Shown: positions 18,328 to 27,380, counted from the stretch's first letter. The stretch is 64,000 nt of DNA from JAENWD01 sp963796915 (GCA_963796915.1 CAWCNI010000004.1:248001-312000), one strand, 5' to 3'. A program made the numbers and translations. The notes: generated by a model not told the origin, from the letters alone.

Positions 18328-18679
18328 CTAGGCGCGTCCCGTGCGTTGCGACCACGTCGGACCGGCGCGGTCGGGGACGTCCAGCGCGTTGAACAGGCCG
18401 AGCGGAAGGCTGGCATCGACCAGCGTCATCCGCTGCCGCTCGAGATCGTCCAGCTCCTGCTGGAAGTCGGCGTGATGACGTTCGTACACCACCATCTCGC
18501 TCCAGGTACTCAATCACCAGGTAGCGCGAGGAGACCGCCAGATCCTTCAGGAATGAACTGCCAAGAAACGAGCGGCTGCGCCTGCTCAGGGTCGTCCACG
18601 ACCCATCGGCGCCATGCAGCGCCTCGAACTCGTCGTTGCGACCCGGCTTCACGTCGAACTGCCACACCAGCGCGATCAC
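18328..18679 (-). pseudogene. Antibiotic-biosynthesis-monooxygenase (ABM)-like protein with a +1 frameshift at about 18505
   Basis: The first frame (GTG 18679, preceded by GGAGG) gives IALVWQFDVKPGRNDEFEALHG and FLKDLAVSSRYLVIEYL, a typical ABM-domain start. The continuation lies in another frame: WSEMVVYERHHADFQQELDD, then GLFNALDVPDRAG. Dropping one base of the CC at 18505/18506 joins them as YLVIEY-WSEMVVYER and gives a product of about 116 residues. ABM proteins are small dimeric ferredoxin-like folds, often acting on quinone-like or unknown substrates. With a perfect rest-of-gene, this looks like consensus error or a very recent mutation. Confidence 0.65.
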
Positions 18680-18751
18680 GGCGTTTCCTCCGACTGCCGC
18701 ACTCTAGCAAGGCAGTCGGCCCGCGGCAAGGCCGGTCGGATTGCCCGCCGC

Positions 18752-19249
18752 TTACGACAGACCGAAGGCCCGGCCGTGCCAGGAGGCCCTGGCGGCCGTT
18801 TCCCACTGTCCTTCGCGCAGCTCTGCGACCCGGGTCAGCGTGTTGTTGAACACGATGGTGTCGGGCGACACATCGCCGCGGCGGGCGAGATCGGCAAACG
18901 CCTGGCGGTCGATGCGCTCGATCGCCTCGGCGCGCCGGAACAGCACGGGACCGTGATCGAGCAACTCGACGCCAAGCGCGCGCTCCAGGCCGTCGAGCTG
19001 CCGGACCATCGCGTCGATGGAGCAGCCGGAGGCGCCGGCGGCGGACTCGTCCACCGCCACCAGGAGAAACCTGTCGTAGCGCCAGTCGCGCGCCGCTGTC
19101 AGCGGATGACCATGAGCCTTCCACTGGCCGAGAAAACCGTCCACCAGCTCCAGCAGCCGATCCCGCTCGGCGTGATCGAGCGGTCGGCTGGCCGAAAAGA
19201 TCCAGAGGCGTGCCGCCGGCGGCAGCCTGTCGAACTCAACTACGGGCAT
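18752..19249 (-). CDS. Conserved protein with ASGCSID motif, function unknown
   Basis: This 165-residue protein resembles a family found in Bacteroidetes and other phyla, sometimes mislabelled as an ABC-transporter ATPase. The recognisable blocks are ARLWIFSASRPLDHAE, FLGQWKAHGHPL, YDRFLLVAVDE and ASGCSIDAMVRQLDGLE. There is no Walker motif, signal peptide or membrane segment, so the ATPase name is not supported. The ATG at 19249 is confirmed by a TACAAT hexamer ending 5 bases upstream. Confidence 0.75.
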   Translation of the reverse strand: MPVVEFDRLPPAARLWIFSASRPLDHAERDRLLELVDGFLGQWKAHGHPLTAARDWRYDRFLLVAVDESAAGASGCSIDAMVRQLDGLERALGVELLDHGPVLFRRAEAIERIDRQAFADLARRGDVSPDTIVFNNTLTRVAELREGQWETAARASWHGRAFGLS

Positions 19250-19254
19250 ACGTC

Positions 19255-19260
19255 ATTGTA
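19255..19260 (-). promoter_or_regulatory. Putative -10 box of the ASGCSID protein gene
   Basis: TACAAT on the minus strand ends exactly 5 bases before the ATG at 19249, leaderless geometry. Confidence 0.5.
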
Positions 19261-19306
19261 CCCGGCCGCCAGTGTTCGTCCTGCGCCTGTCGAAGGACGC
19301 ACGGGA

Positions 19307-20428
19307 TCACCCCTTGAACAGGAGCGGCAGGACCTGCTGCAGGTAGTCGCGCCAGTTCAGCCACGTGTGGCCGCCGCCGCTCACGACGTACTTGTGCTTG
19401 ATGCCGGTCGCTGTCAGCCACGCGTCAAAGGCCTGATTCTTGTCAAAGAGGAAGTCCTCCTTGCCGACGCTCACCCACAACAGCTTCTGCGTGGCATTGA
19501 ACGCCGCGGGGTCGGCCGCGGCCTTCGAGAAGAACGTCTTCAGATCGCCATCAGGAATCGACGAGCTGAACCCGGCGGCCCAGTGAAAGAGATCCTGGCG
19601 GCGCAGGCCGAGCGACAGCGTCTGCCCGCCGCCCATCGACAGCCCGGCGATCGCCCTGCGGTCCGGAGTCGTGGCGACGTGGTAGCTCTTCTCGACCAGC
19701 GGCATCACCTGCGACTCGAGGTCCTGCATGAACTTCGTGTTGTTGTCGTCGCGCCCCTGCGTTCCGCCGCTTGCCCGTTCCGGCGGCACGCCGTGGCCGT
19801 ACGGCATCACGATGACGAGCGGCACCGCGGTGCCGTCGCCGATCAGATTGTCCGCGATGACGTTGGCCTTCCCGACATCGGTCCAGGCGCGCTGGTTGTC
19901 GCCGAACCCGTGCAGCAGGTAGAGCACCGGGTAGGCCCTCGTCGAGCCAGGGTCGTATCCGGGCGGGGTGTAGACCACCACGCCGCGCGCGTTCCCGGTG
20001 ACCGGCGACGTGTAGGTATGGAGATGCACGGTGCCATGCGGCACGTCGCGGAGGCTCGCCACGCTCCCCGGAATCTCCACCATGCTGGTGGACTGGATCC
20101 ATACCTTGACGTTGGGATTGCGCGGGTCGGTGACGGTGGCGCCGTCGATCTGAAAGGCGTAGCTGTAAATGGCCGGAGTGAGTGGCCCGACAGTCGCACT
20201 CCAGATGCCGTTGTCGTCCTTCTTCATCGGCGTGGCCGGCAGCGTCTCGATGGCGACCACCGAGACTGCCGTGGCCGCAGGCGCCTTGACGCGAAACGTC
20301 ACGGTGCCGTCGGCATGCACCTCGGGTGAGACGGGCGTGAAGAAATCCTGGGCGCTGGTCCCCGGCGGCGTCCACCAGGCCCCTGCCACTACGACCGCGA
20401 AACATGTGAGAATGACCGACACTCGCAT
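19307..20428 (-). CDS. Secreted esterase, enterochelin-esterase/esterase-D-like
   Basis: The product of 373 residues starts at ATG 20428 after AGGAGG and has a signal peptide (MRVSVILTCFAVVVAGAWW...TSA). An early-set/CBM48-like beta domain follows (VTFRVKAPAATAVSVVAIE, then GPLTPAIYSYAFQIDG), then an alpha/beta hydrolase. The nucleophile is in AIAGLSMGGGQTLSLG, the family block is YPVLYLLHGFGDNQRAW, and the catalytic His is in SGGGHTWLNW. Relatives release ferulic acid or other acyl groups from glycans, or act on siderophores. The neighbouring MFS gene is divergent with only 12 bases between start codons. Confidence 0.85.
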   Translation of the reverse strand: MRVSVILTCFAVVVAGAWWTPPGTSAQDFFTPVSPEVHADGTVTFRVKAPAATAVSVVAIETLPATPMKKDDNGIWSATVGPLTPAIYSYAFQIDGATVTDPRNPNVKVWIQSTSMVEIPGSVASLRDVPHGTVHLHTYTSPVTGNARGVVVYTPPGYDPGSTRAYPVLYLLHGFGDNQRAWTDVGKANVIADNLIGDGTAVPLVIVMPYGHGVPPERASGGTQGRDDNNTKFMQDLESQVMPLVEKSYHVATTPDRRAIAGLSMGGGQTLSLGLRRQDLFHWAAGFSSSIPDGDLKTFFSKAAADPAAFNATQKLLWVSVGKEDFLFDKNQAFDAWLTATGIKHKYVVSGGGHTWLNWRDYLQQVLPLLFKG

Positions 20429-20440
20429 TCCGCCTCCTCG

Positions 20441-21799
20441 ATGAACGACGCGCCCGAGAGCATATCGCAGGCGGCACCCGGCAACCGCCGGCCGCCAGGC
20501 GACCCGCCAGGTTTTCTCGACCTGCTCCGCCAGAACCGGAACTACCGTTTCACGTGGACCGGTCAGCTGGTCAGCGAGATCGGCGATCACTTCAACAACA
20601 TCGCCGTCTTCAGCCTGGCCCTGGCCACCACGCGGTCGGGCCTCGTCGTCAGCGGCGTCATGCTGGCGCGCGCGATACCGGCGGTGCTGGCGGGGCCGCT
20701 GGCCGGCGTCGTGCTCGACAGACTGGATCGCCGCACGGTGATGATCACCTCGGACCTTGTCCGCGCGGTGGTCGCGGTGCTCTTCATCCTGACGGTGCAC
20801 CAGCCCAAGCCGTGGCTGCTCTACGTGCTGAGCGGCCTGCTGATGTTCGCCTCGCCGTTTTTCAGCAGCGGACGCGCCGCCATCCTGCCGAGCATCGCCA
20901 ACTCCCGCGAGCTGCACACGGCGAACTCGCTCACTCAGACGACACAGTGGACGACGACGACGATCGGCACGCTGCTCGGCGGGTTCAGCGCGGCGCGGTT
21001 CGGCTACGACGCCGCGTTCGTGCTGAACGCGATCTCGTTCCTGTTCTCGGCCTGGGCCATCTCCAGGCTGCGACTGCCGGTGGGGCCGCCGCGGCCCACG
21101 CTTCCGCCGATGACAGAAGCCAACGTGATGCGGCCGTTCCGGGAATACACCGAGGGCCTGCGCTACATGCGAAGCCGGCCGCTGCTGCTGGCGATCGCGC
21201 TGCTCGGCGTCGGCTGGGCATCAGGCGGCGGCGCCGCGCAGATTCTGTTCTCTCTCTTCGGCGAGATCGTGTTCAACCGCGGGCCCGCCGGCATCGGCAT
21301 CATCTGGGCGTCGGCTGGCCTCGGGCTGATCGTCGGCGGGGCCGTCGCCCATCGCATCGGCCCGCGCCTCTCGTTTGCCGCGTACAAGCGCACCGTGGCG
21401 ATCTGCTACCTGGTGCACGGCGCCTCGTACGTGCTCTTCAGCCAGTCGCAGCGGTTCGGCGTCGCGCTGTTCTGGATCGGCCTCTCGCGTGCGGCGATTG
21501 CCGTCAGCTCCGTGCTGAACTGGTCGCTGCTGCTGCGGCACGTGGACAACGCGTTTCGCGGGCGCGTGTTCGCGACCAACGAGTCGCTCGTGTGGGCGAC
21601 GATGATGCTGTCGATGCTGGCGGCAGGCCTGGCGTCCCAGACCTACGACACGCGCGCGATTGGCGCGGTCGCCGGGGTCGTCAGCTCGATGACCGCGCTC
21701 TACTGGTTCTGGGCGGACCGGGCGGGACTGCTGATTGAGCCAGCCGCCGATGGCGTCGACCCCGACGACCTCGAGGTCCGCACGGAGGTCCGCGCCTAG
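20441..21799 (+). CDS. MFS transporter (EntS-like exporter group)
   Basis: This 452-residue protein has about twelve membrane segments. The N-terminal family block NYRFTWTGQLVSEIGDHFNNIAVFSLAL is shared with EntS-like exporters, and the loop 2-3 motif appears as AGPLAGVVLDRLDRRTVMITSD. Such carriers use the proton gradient to export small molecules; the substrate is not known. A proline-rich cytoplasmic N-terminus of about 25 residues precedes the first helix. It is divergent from the secreted esterase with a 12-bp gap, which would fit a shared regulatory logic. Confidence 0.87.
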   Translation: MNDAPESISQAAPGNRRPPGDPPGFLDLLRQNRNYRFTWTGQLVSEIGDHFNNIAVFSLALATTRSGLVVSGVMLARAIPAVLAGPLAGVVLDRLDRRTVMITSDLVRAVVAVLFILTVHQPKPWLLYVLSGLLMFASPFFSSGRAAILPSIANSRELHTANSLTQTTQWTTTTIGTLLGGFSAARFGYDAAFVLNAISFLFSAWAISRLRLPVGPPRPTLPPMTEANVMRPFREYTEGLRYMRSRPLLLAIALLGVGWASGGGAAQILFSLFGEIVFNRGPAGIGIIWASAGLGLIVGGAVAHRIGPRLSFAAYKRTVAICYLVHGASYVLFSQSQRFGVALFWIGLSRAAIAVSSVLNWSLLLRHVDNAFRGRVFATNESLVWATMMLSMLAAGLASQTYDTRAIGAVAGVVSSMTALYWFWADRAGLLIEPAADGVDPDDLEVRTEVRA

Positions 21800-21810
21800 T
21801 CGATCGAACG

Positions 21811-22884
21811 CTACCAGGCGCCGCGACGCTGCAGGGCCTTCAGCACATTGAACGAAAGAATCGCGTCGAAGCGTTGATCGTTGGCGACGGCGAAGTCGTT
21901 GCCGTAGGCGTGAGTGTAGAAGGCCGTCAGCGTCAGCTCGGGCAGCAGCGCGATGCTGGTGCTGCCGAAGAATCGCGTGCCGCGAAGGTAGCGGTCGCCA
22001 TTCAACGGCGGGTTGTCCGCATCGACGTCCGACACGCCGCCATTGACGCTGACGCGCCGGCCCAACGCCCGCTCGATGGTGAAGGCGACGCCGGCCCCAT
22101 CCGGTTCGTCGACGCGTTGGTACAGCTCGACACGCACGGCGTCGGCCACGTGCCCCCACTGGCCGGTGACCAGCCGGACGGCTTCCCGCAATGTCGACAC
22201 GTCGCTGACCGAGGTCCAGTCGAACGTCACGTTCAGCCGCGACGCGATCTTCTTGCCCACCAGCAGCTGCGTGTAGTTGTGGTCGCCCAGGCGGTTGAAG
22301 CGCCTGAAGACGTTCGGAGTGTTGAGGTCGCCCAGGTAGCCGGCAGTGACGGAGACCTCGGTGAAGAAGATCGCCCGGGGCCGCCTGATCGAGACGCGAT
22401 ATCCTTCCATGAAGGCGTCGTTGTCATACGACACGATCTCGGTCGCCTCGCCGCGCAGCACGTCGAAGCTGCCGGCGGCCAGCTCGATCCCGTCGACAGG
22501 GACGGCCTGCACGAACAGACGGCGGACGCGGAGGTCCCACGTCGGATCACCGGTGCCGACGCCGGTGGCGTCCCAGCTGCCGCCGAAGCTGCTGCCCGTG
22601 CCGAGAAATGCCTGGAGCGTGTAGCGCCCGCCGGCATCGAACTTCAGCGCGCCCTTGACGCTCTCCTTGTGCTGCCACTGGTTGAACGCTGTCGCGCCGG
22701 TGTCGGTCTCGACATAGCGGTATCGCGTCTCGAGCGGCGCGCTCTGCCAGTCGATCCAGCGGTGGACTCTCGCCGGCGCGCGGACGACGGGCGGCGTGGC
22801 GTCGCCGGCCGGACGCTGCGCGAGCACCGGGCGCGCGTAGGTCAGCGACAACACGACGGCGGCGAGCAGCGACGTCAACGGCAC
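21811..22884 (-). CDS. Outer-membrane beta-barrel-like protein of the sugar ABC operon
   Basis: I read this from GTG 22884, which gives a signal peptide (PLTSLLAAVVLSLTYARPVLA); the longer frame to 22995 overlaps the binding-protein gene. The mature part of about 335 residues is rich in alternating polar/aromatic strands (RYRYVETDTGATAFNQW, YTLQAFLGTGSSFGGSWD, LTLTAFYTHAYGNDF) and ends in an aromatic residue (RRGAW), as outer-membrane barrels do. It starts 7 bases after the stop of the permease-binding protein fusion, so it is likely the last gene of that operon and may be the outer-membrane entry porin for its sugar. No named family is recognised. Confidence 0.65.
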   Translation of the reverse strand: MPLTSLLAAVVLSLTYARPVLAQRPAGDATPPVVRAPARVHRWIDWQSAPLETRYRYVETDTGATAFNQWQHKESVKGALKFDAGGRYTLQAFLGTGSSFGGSWDATGVGTGDPTWDLRVRRLFVQAVPVDGIELAAGSFDVLRGEATEIVSYDNDAFMEGYRVSIRRPRAIFFTEVSVTAGYLGDLNTPNVFRRFNRLGDHNYTQLLVGKKIASRLNVTFDWTSVSDVSTLREAVRLVTGQWGHVADAVRVELYQRVDEPDGAGVAFTIERALGRRVSVNGGVSDVDADNPPLNGDRYLRGTRFFGSTSIALLPELTLTAFYTHAYGNDFAVANDQRFDAILSFNVLKALQRRGAW

Positions 22885-22891
22885 GCCACCG

Positions 22892-24913
22892 TCAGAAGTC
22901 GAACCGATCGATGTTCTCTTTCGTGAACACGAAGGGCTTGCCGAGCAGGATCTGATCGCCGGCGACAGCGAGCGAGCCCAGTCGCCCGGCGGCAAACGAT
23001 GAGGCGCCGCGGGTGAGCTCGCCGCGGGCGACAGCCGCCGCCGCGCGCACGGTCAGGTAGCCGAGGTCTCGCGTGTTCCAGAGCACGATGCTCTTGATCA
23101 CGCCGTCGTGCACGTAGGGTTTGCACATGTTCGGAAGCGAGAGGCCCGTCACCGCGACGTCCTTCCGGCCGGATTGCTTCACCGCCTCGGCGGCGCCGGG
23201 GACCGCAGGCGCCGCGATCCCCATGATCAGCGTGACCGACGGATAGACCTTGAGGATTGTCTGTGTCTCGGCAAACGCCCGATCGCGATCGCCGTCGCTC
23301 GGCCGGATGGCGACCAGGTGCAGCCCCGGATACCGCGCGGCCAGCCGGGACTTGATCACCGCAATCCACTGGTTCTGATTCGCGGCGCTCAGCGACGCGG
23401 TGACGATGGCGAAGTCGCCCTTGCCGCCGGTCAGGCGCGCCGCCTCGTCGGTGAGCGTCTCGCCGATGCCCTGCGGCGTCGCCTGGTTGACCAGGAAATC
23501 GCGCGCGTCGGGCTCCGAGTCCGCGTCCCACGTCAGCACCTTGATGCCGCGCCCGCGTGCCTTGCGCAGCACGGTGGAAATCGCCGCCTGGTTCTCGACG
23601 CTCACGGCCACGACGCTGACGCCGCGCGTGATCCAGGCTTCCACCACTTCGTTCTGCTTGGCGGGGTCGAGATCCGTGGGGCCATCCCAGATCAGCTCCA
23701 CGCCGGTTTCCGCCGCGGCTTCCTCCGCGCCCTGGCGGCAGCTGATGAAGTAGGGATCGCCCTTCGCCTTCGGCATCATGCCGACCACTGCCGCGTGTGC
23801 CGCGGGCGACGGCGCGCCAGACCCGGACACAGCGTGGCCCGCCTGTCGATCGACGGAGCGGACCAGCCACCAGTTGCTTCCGGCGACGAGGAGCGCCCCG
23901 GCCAGAATCGTGGTGCACAGCACCCCCAGTTGCCAGTTCCGCATGTCGGTCTCCTGCTCCGGTGTCACCGGACGGTCAGCCAGTCGCGCGGCGATCGACG
24001 GCACGCCGATGGCGCCGATCAGGAGCACGCCGGTCAGCACGCCGGCGAGCTCCGCCGGCAGCGCCGCGAGCCGCAGCCCGTTCTGCAGCACCACGATCGC
24101 GGCCAGCCCGAGCAGCGTGCCGGCGATGCTGCCGGTGCCGCCGCTGATCGCAGTCCCGCCGAGGACGACCGCGGTGACTGCCGTCAGCTCGTAGCCGGTG
24201 CCGGCGTCGGCCTTCGCCTGCCCGAGATGGGCGACGTAGATGATAGCCGCGGCGGCGGCCACCACGCCCGACGCGATGTAGAGCTCTGCGAGCCGTCGTC
24301 TCACATCGACTCCGGCATGTCGCGCCGCGGCGACATTGTGCCCGATGGCGAAGTAGCACCGCCCGCGCACCGTGCGATGCAGCAGGAGGCCGTAGCCGAT
24401 TGCCGCTGCCAGTAGCCACGGCGTCTGCGCCGGAATCGCGCCAGCCAGATAACCCTGGCCAGCCGCCAGGACGTGCGCCGGAAAACCGGTGTAGTTGTCC
24501 ACGCCGCCGGTCAGGCCCTGCGCCAGGCCGCGAAAGAGCGACAGGGAACCCAGCGTGACCATCAGCGGCGGCAGGCGCCACCGCGCGATGAGCCACGCGT
24601 TGAGCGCGCCGCCCGAAGCCCCGGCGGCAAGCGCGCCGAGGACCGCCATCGCCGGCGCCCAGTGCGCGTCACGCCACAACGCGCCGAACACCACGGCAGC
24701 CAGGCCGAGCAGCGCGCCGCAGGACAGGTCGATGCCGCCGGTGACGACGATCGGCGTCAGCGCCAGGGCAAGCAGCCCCACCTCGACGCCAAGCCTGACG
24801 ATCTCCGCGAGATTGCCCGACGTCGCGAAGTTCGGCGAAAGCAGCGAGAACACCGCGATCTCCAGCGCCAGGACCGCGACCAGCGCCAGCTCCTGACGCC
24901 GGGTGACTGTCAC
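22892..24913 (-). CDS. CUT2 sugar ABC permease fused in frame to its periplasmic binding protein
   Basis: The frame starts at GTG 24913, overlapping the previous stop (GTGA), and runs 673 residues without a stop. Residues 1-323 are an RbsC/RhaP-type permease: EIVRLGVEVGLLALALTPIVVTGGIDLS, NAWLIARWRLPPLMVTLGSLSLFRGLAQ, GGTAISGGTGSIAGTLLG. The rest, from the methionine at 23944, is a complete substrate-binding protein with its own signal-like helix (LGVLCTTILAGALLVAGS) and RhaS-like blocks (YFISCRQGAEEAAAETGVE, WDADSEPDARDF, VNQATPQGI). An AGGAG 7 bases before that ATG could also start a separate binding protein, so one or two products may be made. Rhamnose, another sugar or an AI-2-like ligand are possible substrates. 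Confidence 0.85.
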   Translation of the reverse strand: MTVTRRQELALVAVLALEIAVFSLLSPNFATSGNLAEIVRLGVEVGLLALALTPIVVTGGIDLSCGALLGLAAVVFGALWRDAHWAPAMAVLGALAAGASGGALNAWLIARWRLPPLMVTLGSLSLFRGLAQGLTGGVDNYTGFPAHVLAAGQGYLAGAIPAQTPWLLAAAIGYGLLLHRTVRGRCYFAIGHNVAAARHAGVDVRRRLAELYIASGVVAAAAAIIYVAHLGQAKADAGTGYELTAVTAVVLGGTAISGGTGSIAGTLLGLAAIVVLQNGLRLAALPAELAGVLTGVLLIGAIGVPSIAARLADRPVTPEQETDMRNWQLGVLCTTILAGALLVAGSNWWLVRSVDRQAGHAVSGSGAPSPAAHAAVVGMMPKAKGDPYFISCRQGAEEAAAETGVELIWDGPTDLDPAKQNEVVEAWITRGVSVVAVSVENQAAISTVLRKARGRGIKVLTWDADSEPDARDFLVNQATPQGIGETLTDEAARLTGGKGDFAIVTASLSAANQNQWIAVIKSRLAARYPGLHLVAIRPSDGDRDRAFAETQTILKVYPSVTLIMGIAAPAVPGAAEAVKQSGRKDVAVTGLSLPNMCKPYVHDGVIKSIVLWNTRDLGYLTVRAAAAVARGELTRGASSFAAGRLGSLAVAGDQILLGKPFVFTKENIDRFDF
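23951..23955 (-). promoter_or_regulatory. Internal ribosome-binding site at the permease/binding-protein junction
   Basis: AGGAG on the minus strand, about 7 bases before the in-frame ATG at 23944, could initiate a free binding protein inside the fused frame. Confidence 0.45.
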
Positions 24914-25860
24914 GCCGCCTCGGCGGGCATGCGCTGCGCGGCGCGATCTGACAGGAGGGCCGCCAGGATGATCGCGCCCTGCGCCGCCGTTTCCCAATAG
25001 GCGCTGACGCCGAGGAACGTCAGGCCCGTGCCGATCGCGCCAAGCAGCGTCACGCCGAGCACAGTGCCGAGCACCGATCCCCGTCCACCGGAAATCGAGG
25101 CGCCGCCGACGATGACGGCGGCGATGACCCTGAGCTCGAGGCCGGCGCCCGCCGACCCCTGGACTTCCGCGAAACGGATGGCGTTCAGCACGGCGGCCAG
25201 CCCCGTCAGCGCACCGCAGCCGGCAAAGACGGCGACTGTGACGCCGGCCGGCGAGAGGCCCGCGATCCGTGCAGATTCGGCATCGCTCCCGGTGGCGTAG
25301 ATCGCGCGGCCGAAGCCGCTGGATCTCAGTACCCAGGCCATCGCGAGTGTCAGGGCCACCGCGATGCCGATCACGAGCGCCTCGCCCGCGGCCTGGCCGA
25401 GTCCCAGCCACTGGAAGTCGGATGGCAGGTCGCGAACCCACGCGCCCTCGGTGGCCCATCGCAGCCCGTCGCGCACGATCACGAGCATGGCGAGCGTCGC
25501 GACGATGGAGGGCAGTGCGAGTGCGCCGACCAGCAACCCGTTGGCGAGACCGATCAGCGCGCCGCAGGCGACGGCCGCGCCAGCCGCCACCGGCATCGGG
25601 ACACCCGCGCGAGCAAGCACGCCGACCACCACAGCGCAGACGCCCAGCGTCGCGCCGACAGAGACATCCACCTCTCCGGCGATGACGACCATCGTCATGC
25701 CCAGCGCCACGATGAGGACGGCGGCGTTGGCCATCAGGACGTCACGCAGGTTGCCTGGGGCGAAGAACCGCGGGGCCAGCAGCGCCAGCAGGGTGAAGAG
25801 GAGAGCGAGGGCCAGCGCCGACGCCCGTTCGCGCGCGAAGCGGCCGCCGAGGCCGGGCAT
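24910..25860 (-). CDS. CUT2 sugar ABC transporter permease
   Basis: The product of 316 residues starts at ATG 25860 (MPGLGGRFARERASALAL), inside a TGATG overlap with the ATPase stop. It has the RbsC/RhaQ family helices: NLRDVLMANAAVLIVALGMTMVVIAGEVDVSVGA, ANGLLVGALALPSIVATLAMLVIVRDGL and VIVGGASISGGRGSVLGTVLGVTLLGAI. It would form a heterodimeric channel with the permease half of the downstream fusion, as in rhamnose and autoinducer-2 systems that use two different permeases. Its own stop overlaps the next start by four bases. Confidence 0.9.
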   Translation of the reverse strand: MPGLGGRFARERASALALALLFTLLALLAPRFFAPGNLRDVLMANAAVLIVALGMTMVVIAGEVDVSVGATLGVCAVVVGVLARAGVPMPVAAGAAVACGALIGLANGLLVGALALPSIVATLAMLVIVRDGLRWATEGAWVRDLPSDFQWLGLGQAAGEALVIGIAVALTLAMAWVLRSSGFGRAIYATGSDAESARIAGLSPAGVTVAVFAGCGALTGLAAVLNAIRFAEVQGSAGAGLELRVIAAVIVGGASISGGRGSVLGTVLGVTLLGAIGTGLTFLGVSAYWETAAQGAIILAALLSDRAAQRMPAEAA

Positions 25861-27344
25861 CAGGCCGCCGTGCCGAACGCCGCGGCCATCACGCGCTCGG
25901 CGGTCGCCTCGGCGCGGCTGAAGGTCGCGACCAGGCGCCCGCCGCGCATGACGGCAATCCGGTCGCTCATGCCGAGCACCTCCGGCAGCTCCGACGAGAT
26001 CATCAGGACACCCATGCCCTGCGCGGCGAGCTCGCCGATGATCCGATGGATCTCCGCCTTGGCGCCGACGTCCACGCCCTGCGTGGGCTCGTCGAGGATC
26101 AGCAGCGCCGGCGTGCGCACGAGCCATCGCCCGAGGGCCACCTTCTGCTGGTTCCCGCCGGAGAGGTGACGCACGAGCGTCGAGAGCGACGCGGTCTTGA
26201 CGCCGAGCTGCGAGACGAGGCCCGAGGCCACTGTCGCTTCGGCGCGTCGATCGAGCCATCCCTGACGCGAGATGGTGTCGAGCGCCGCGAGGGTCAGGTT
26301 CTGATCCACGGGAAAGTCGAGAATCACGCCGTGCCGGCGACGGTCTTCCGGCAGATAGGCGATGCCGAGACGGATCGCATCCTGCGGCGACCGGGGCGTC
26401 ACGGCGACGCCATTGAGCCGGATCGTGCCGCCGGTCGCCGGCTCGAGCCCGAACAGCACTCTCGCCAGCTCCGTCCGTCCAGCGCCGACCAGCCCGGCGA
26501 GGCCGACGATTTCGCCGCGGCGGACGCTGAGCGTCACGTCCTCGACGCCGGCGGCCGAGGATGTCAGTCCCTCCAACTCCAGCAGCGGCTCGCCGGCGCT
26601 GGCATCACGTGCGGGGAACACCGTCGTGACGTCGCGGCCCACCATCAGCTGAATCAACTGGGCCCTGGGCATGTCCGACATCGCCTGCGTCCCCACCGTT
26701 CGCCCGTCGCGCAAGACGGTCACGCGGTCCGCCAGCCGGGGCAGCTCCTCGAGACGATGGGAGATGTAGATGATCGCGGTGCCCCGCTGCCTCAGGTCCC
26801 CGAGCAGCGCGAACAGCCGATCGACTTCCTGAGGCGTCAGCGACGCCGTCGGCTCGTCAAGGATGAGAAGCCGCGCCTCGGCGCCGAGCGCACGCGCGAT
26901 CTCGACGAGCTGCTGCTCCGGCAGGCTCAGGCTGGACGCATCGCGGTTGACGTCGATGATGGCGCCGACCCTGGCCAGCAGGTCGCGGGCACGCGCACGC
27001 CTGGCTGCCCAGTCCACGCGCGACCACGGGCGCAGCGTGTCGAACCCGATCGCCAGGTTCTCCGCGACGCTCAGGTCAGGAAAGAGGGCAGGGTGCTGAT
27101 GAATCGCCACCAGGCCCCGGCGCCGGGCCTCGAGCGGCGAGAAGGTGTCCACCACGTGGCCGTCGAACTCGACGCGTCCGCCATCCGGCGCGATCGCACC
27201 GGTCAGCACGCGGACCAGCGTGGACTTGCCGGCGCCGTTCTCTCCGACGAGCGCATGCACCTCGCCGGCCCGGACGTCGAGCGACGCGTCGGCGAGTGCG
27301 CGGACGCCGCCAAAGGCCTTGGCGAGATGGGTGACTGTCAGCAT
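25860..27344 (-). CDS. CUT2 sugar ABC transporter ATP-binding protein (two nucleotide domains)
   Basis: This RbsA/RhaT-type ATPase of about 494 residues has two ABC domains. The first has Walker A VGENGAGKSTLVRVL, a degenerate signature SSLSLPEQQLVEIARAL and Walker B LLILDEPTASLTPQE. The second has a degenerate Walker A GLVGAGRTELARVLFG, signature HLSGGNQQKVALGRWL and Walker B LLILDEPTQGVDVGAK. That asymmetry is normal for CUT2 importers. I prefer ATG 27344 (MLTVTHLAKAFGG) over 27362. The order ATPase, permease, permease-binding protein, outer-membrane protein makes a compact minus-strand operon. Confidence 0.92.
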   Translation of the reverse strand: MLTVTHLAKAFGGVRALADASLDVRAGEVHALVGENGAGKSTLVRVLTGAIAPDGGRVEFDGHVVDTFSPLEARRRGLVAIHQHPALFPDLSVAENLAIGFDTLRPWSRVDWAARRARARDLLARVGAIIDVNRDASSLSLPEQQLVEIARALGAEARLLILDEPTASLTPQEVDRLFALLGDLRQRGTAIIYISHRLEELPRLADRVTVLRDGRTVGTQAMSDMPRAQLIQLMVGRDVTTVFPARDASAGEPLLELEGLTSSAAGVEDVTLSVRRGEIVGLAGLVGAGRTELARVLFGLEPATGGTIRLNGVAVTPRSPQDAIRLGIAYLPEDRRRHGVILDFPVDQNLTLAALDTISRQGWLDRRAEATVASGLVSQLGVKTASLSTLVRHLSGGNQQKVALGRWLVRTPALLILDEPTQGVDVGAKAEIHRIIGELAAQGMGVLMISSELPEVLGMSDRIAVMRGGRLVATFSRAEATAERVMAAAFGTAA

Positions 27345-27380
27345 GACGTGACCGGGCGGCACCTGGTCGCGCGCGGCCCG

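Noticed and set aside
20429..20917. N-terminal extension of the secreted esterase
   Set aside because: It overlaps the MFS gene, and a clear signal peptide with AGGAGG begins at 20428.
24914..25459. N-terminal extension of the permease/binding-protein fusion
   Set aside because: It is a shadow of the upstream permease gene in another frame; the GTGA overlap at 24913 is a better start.
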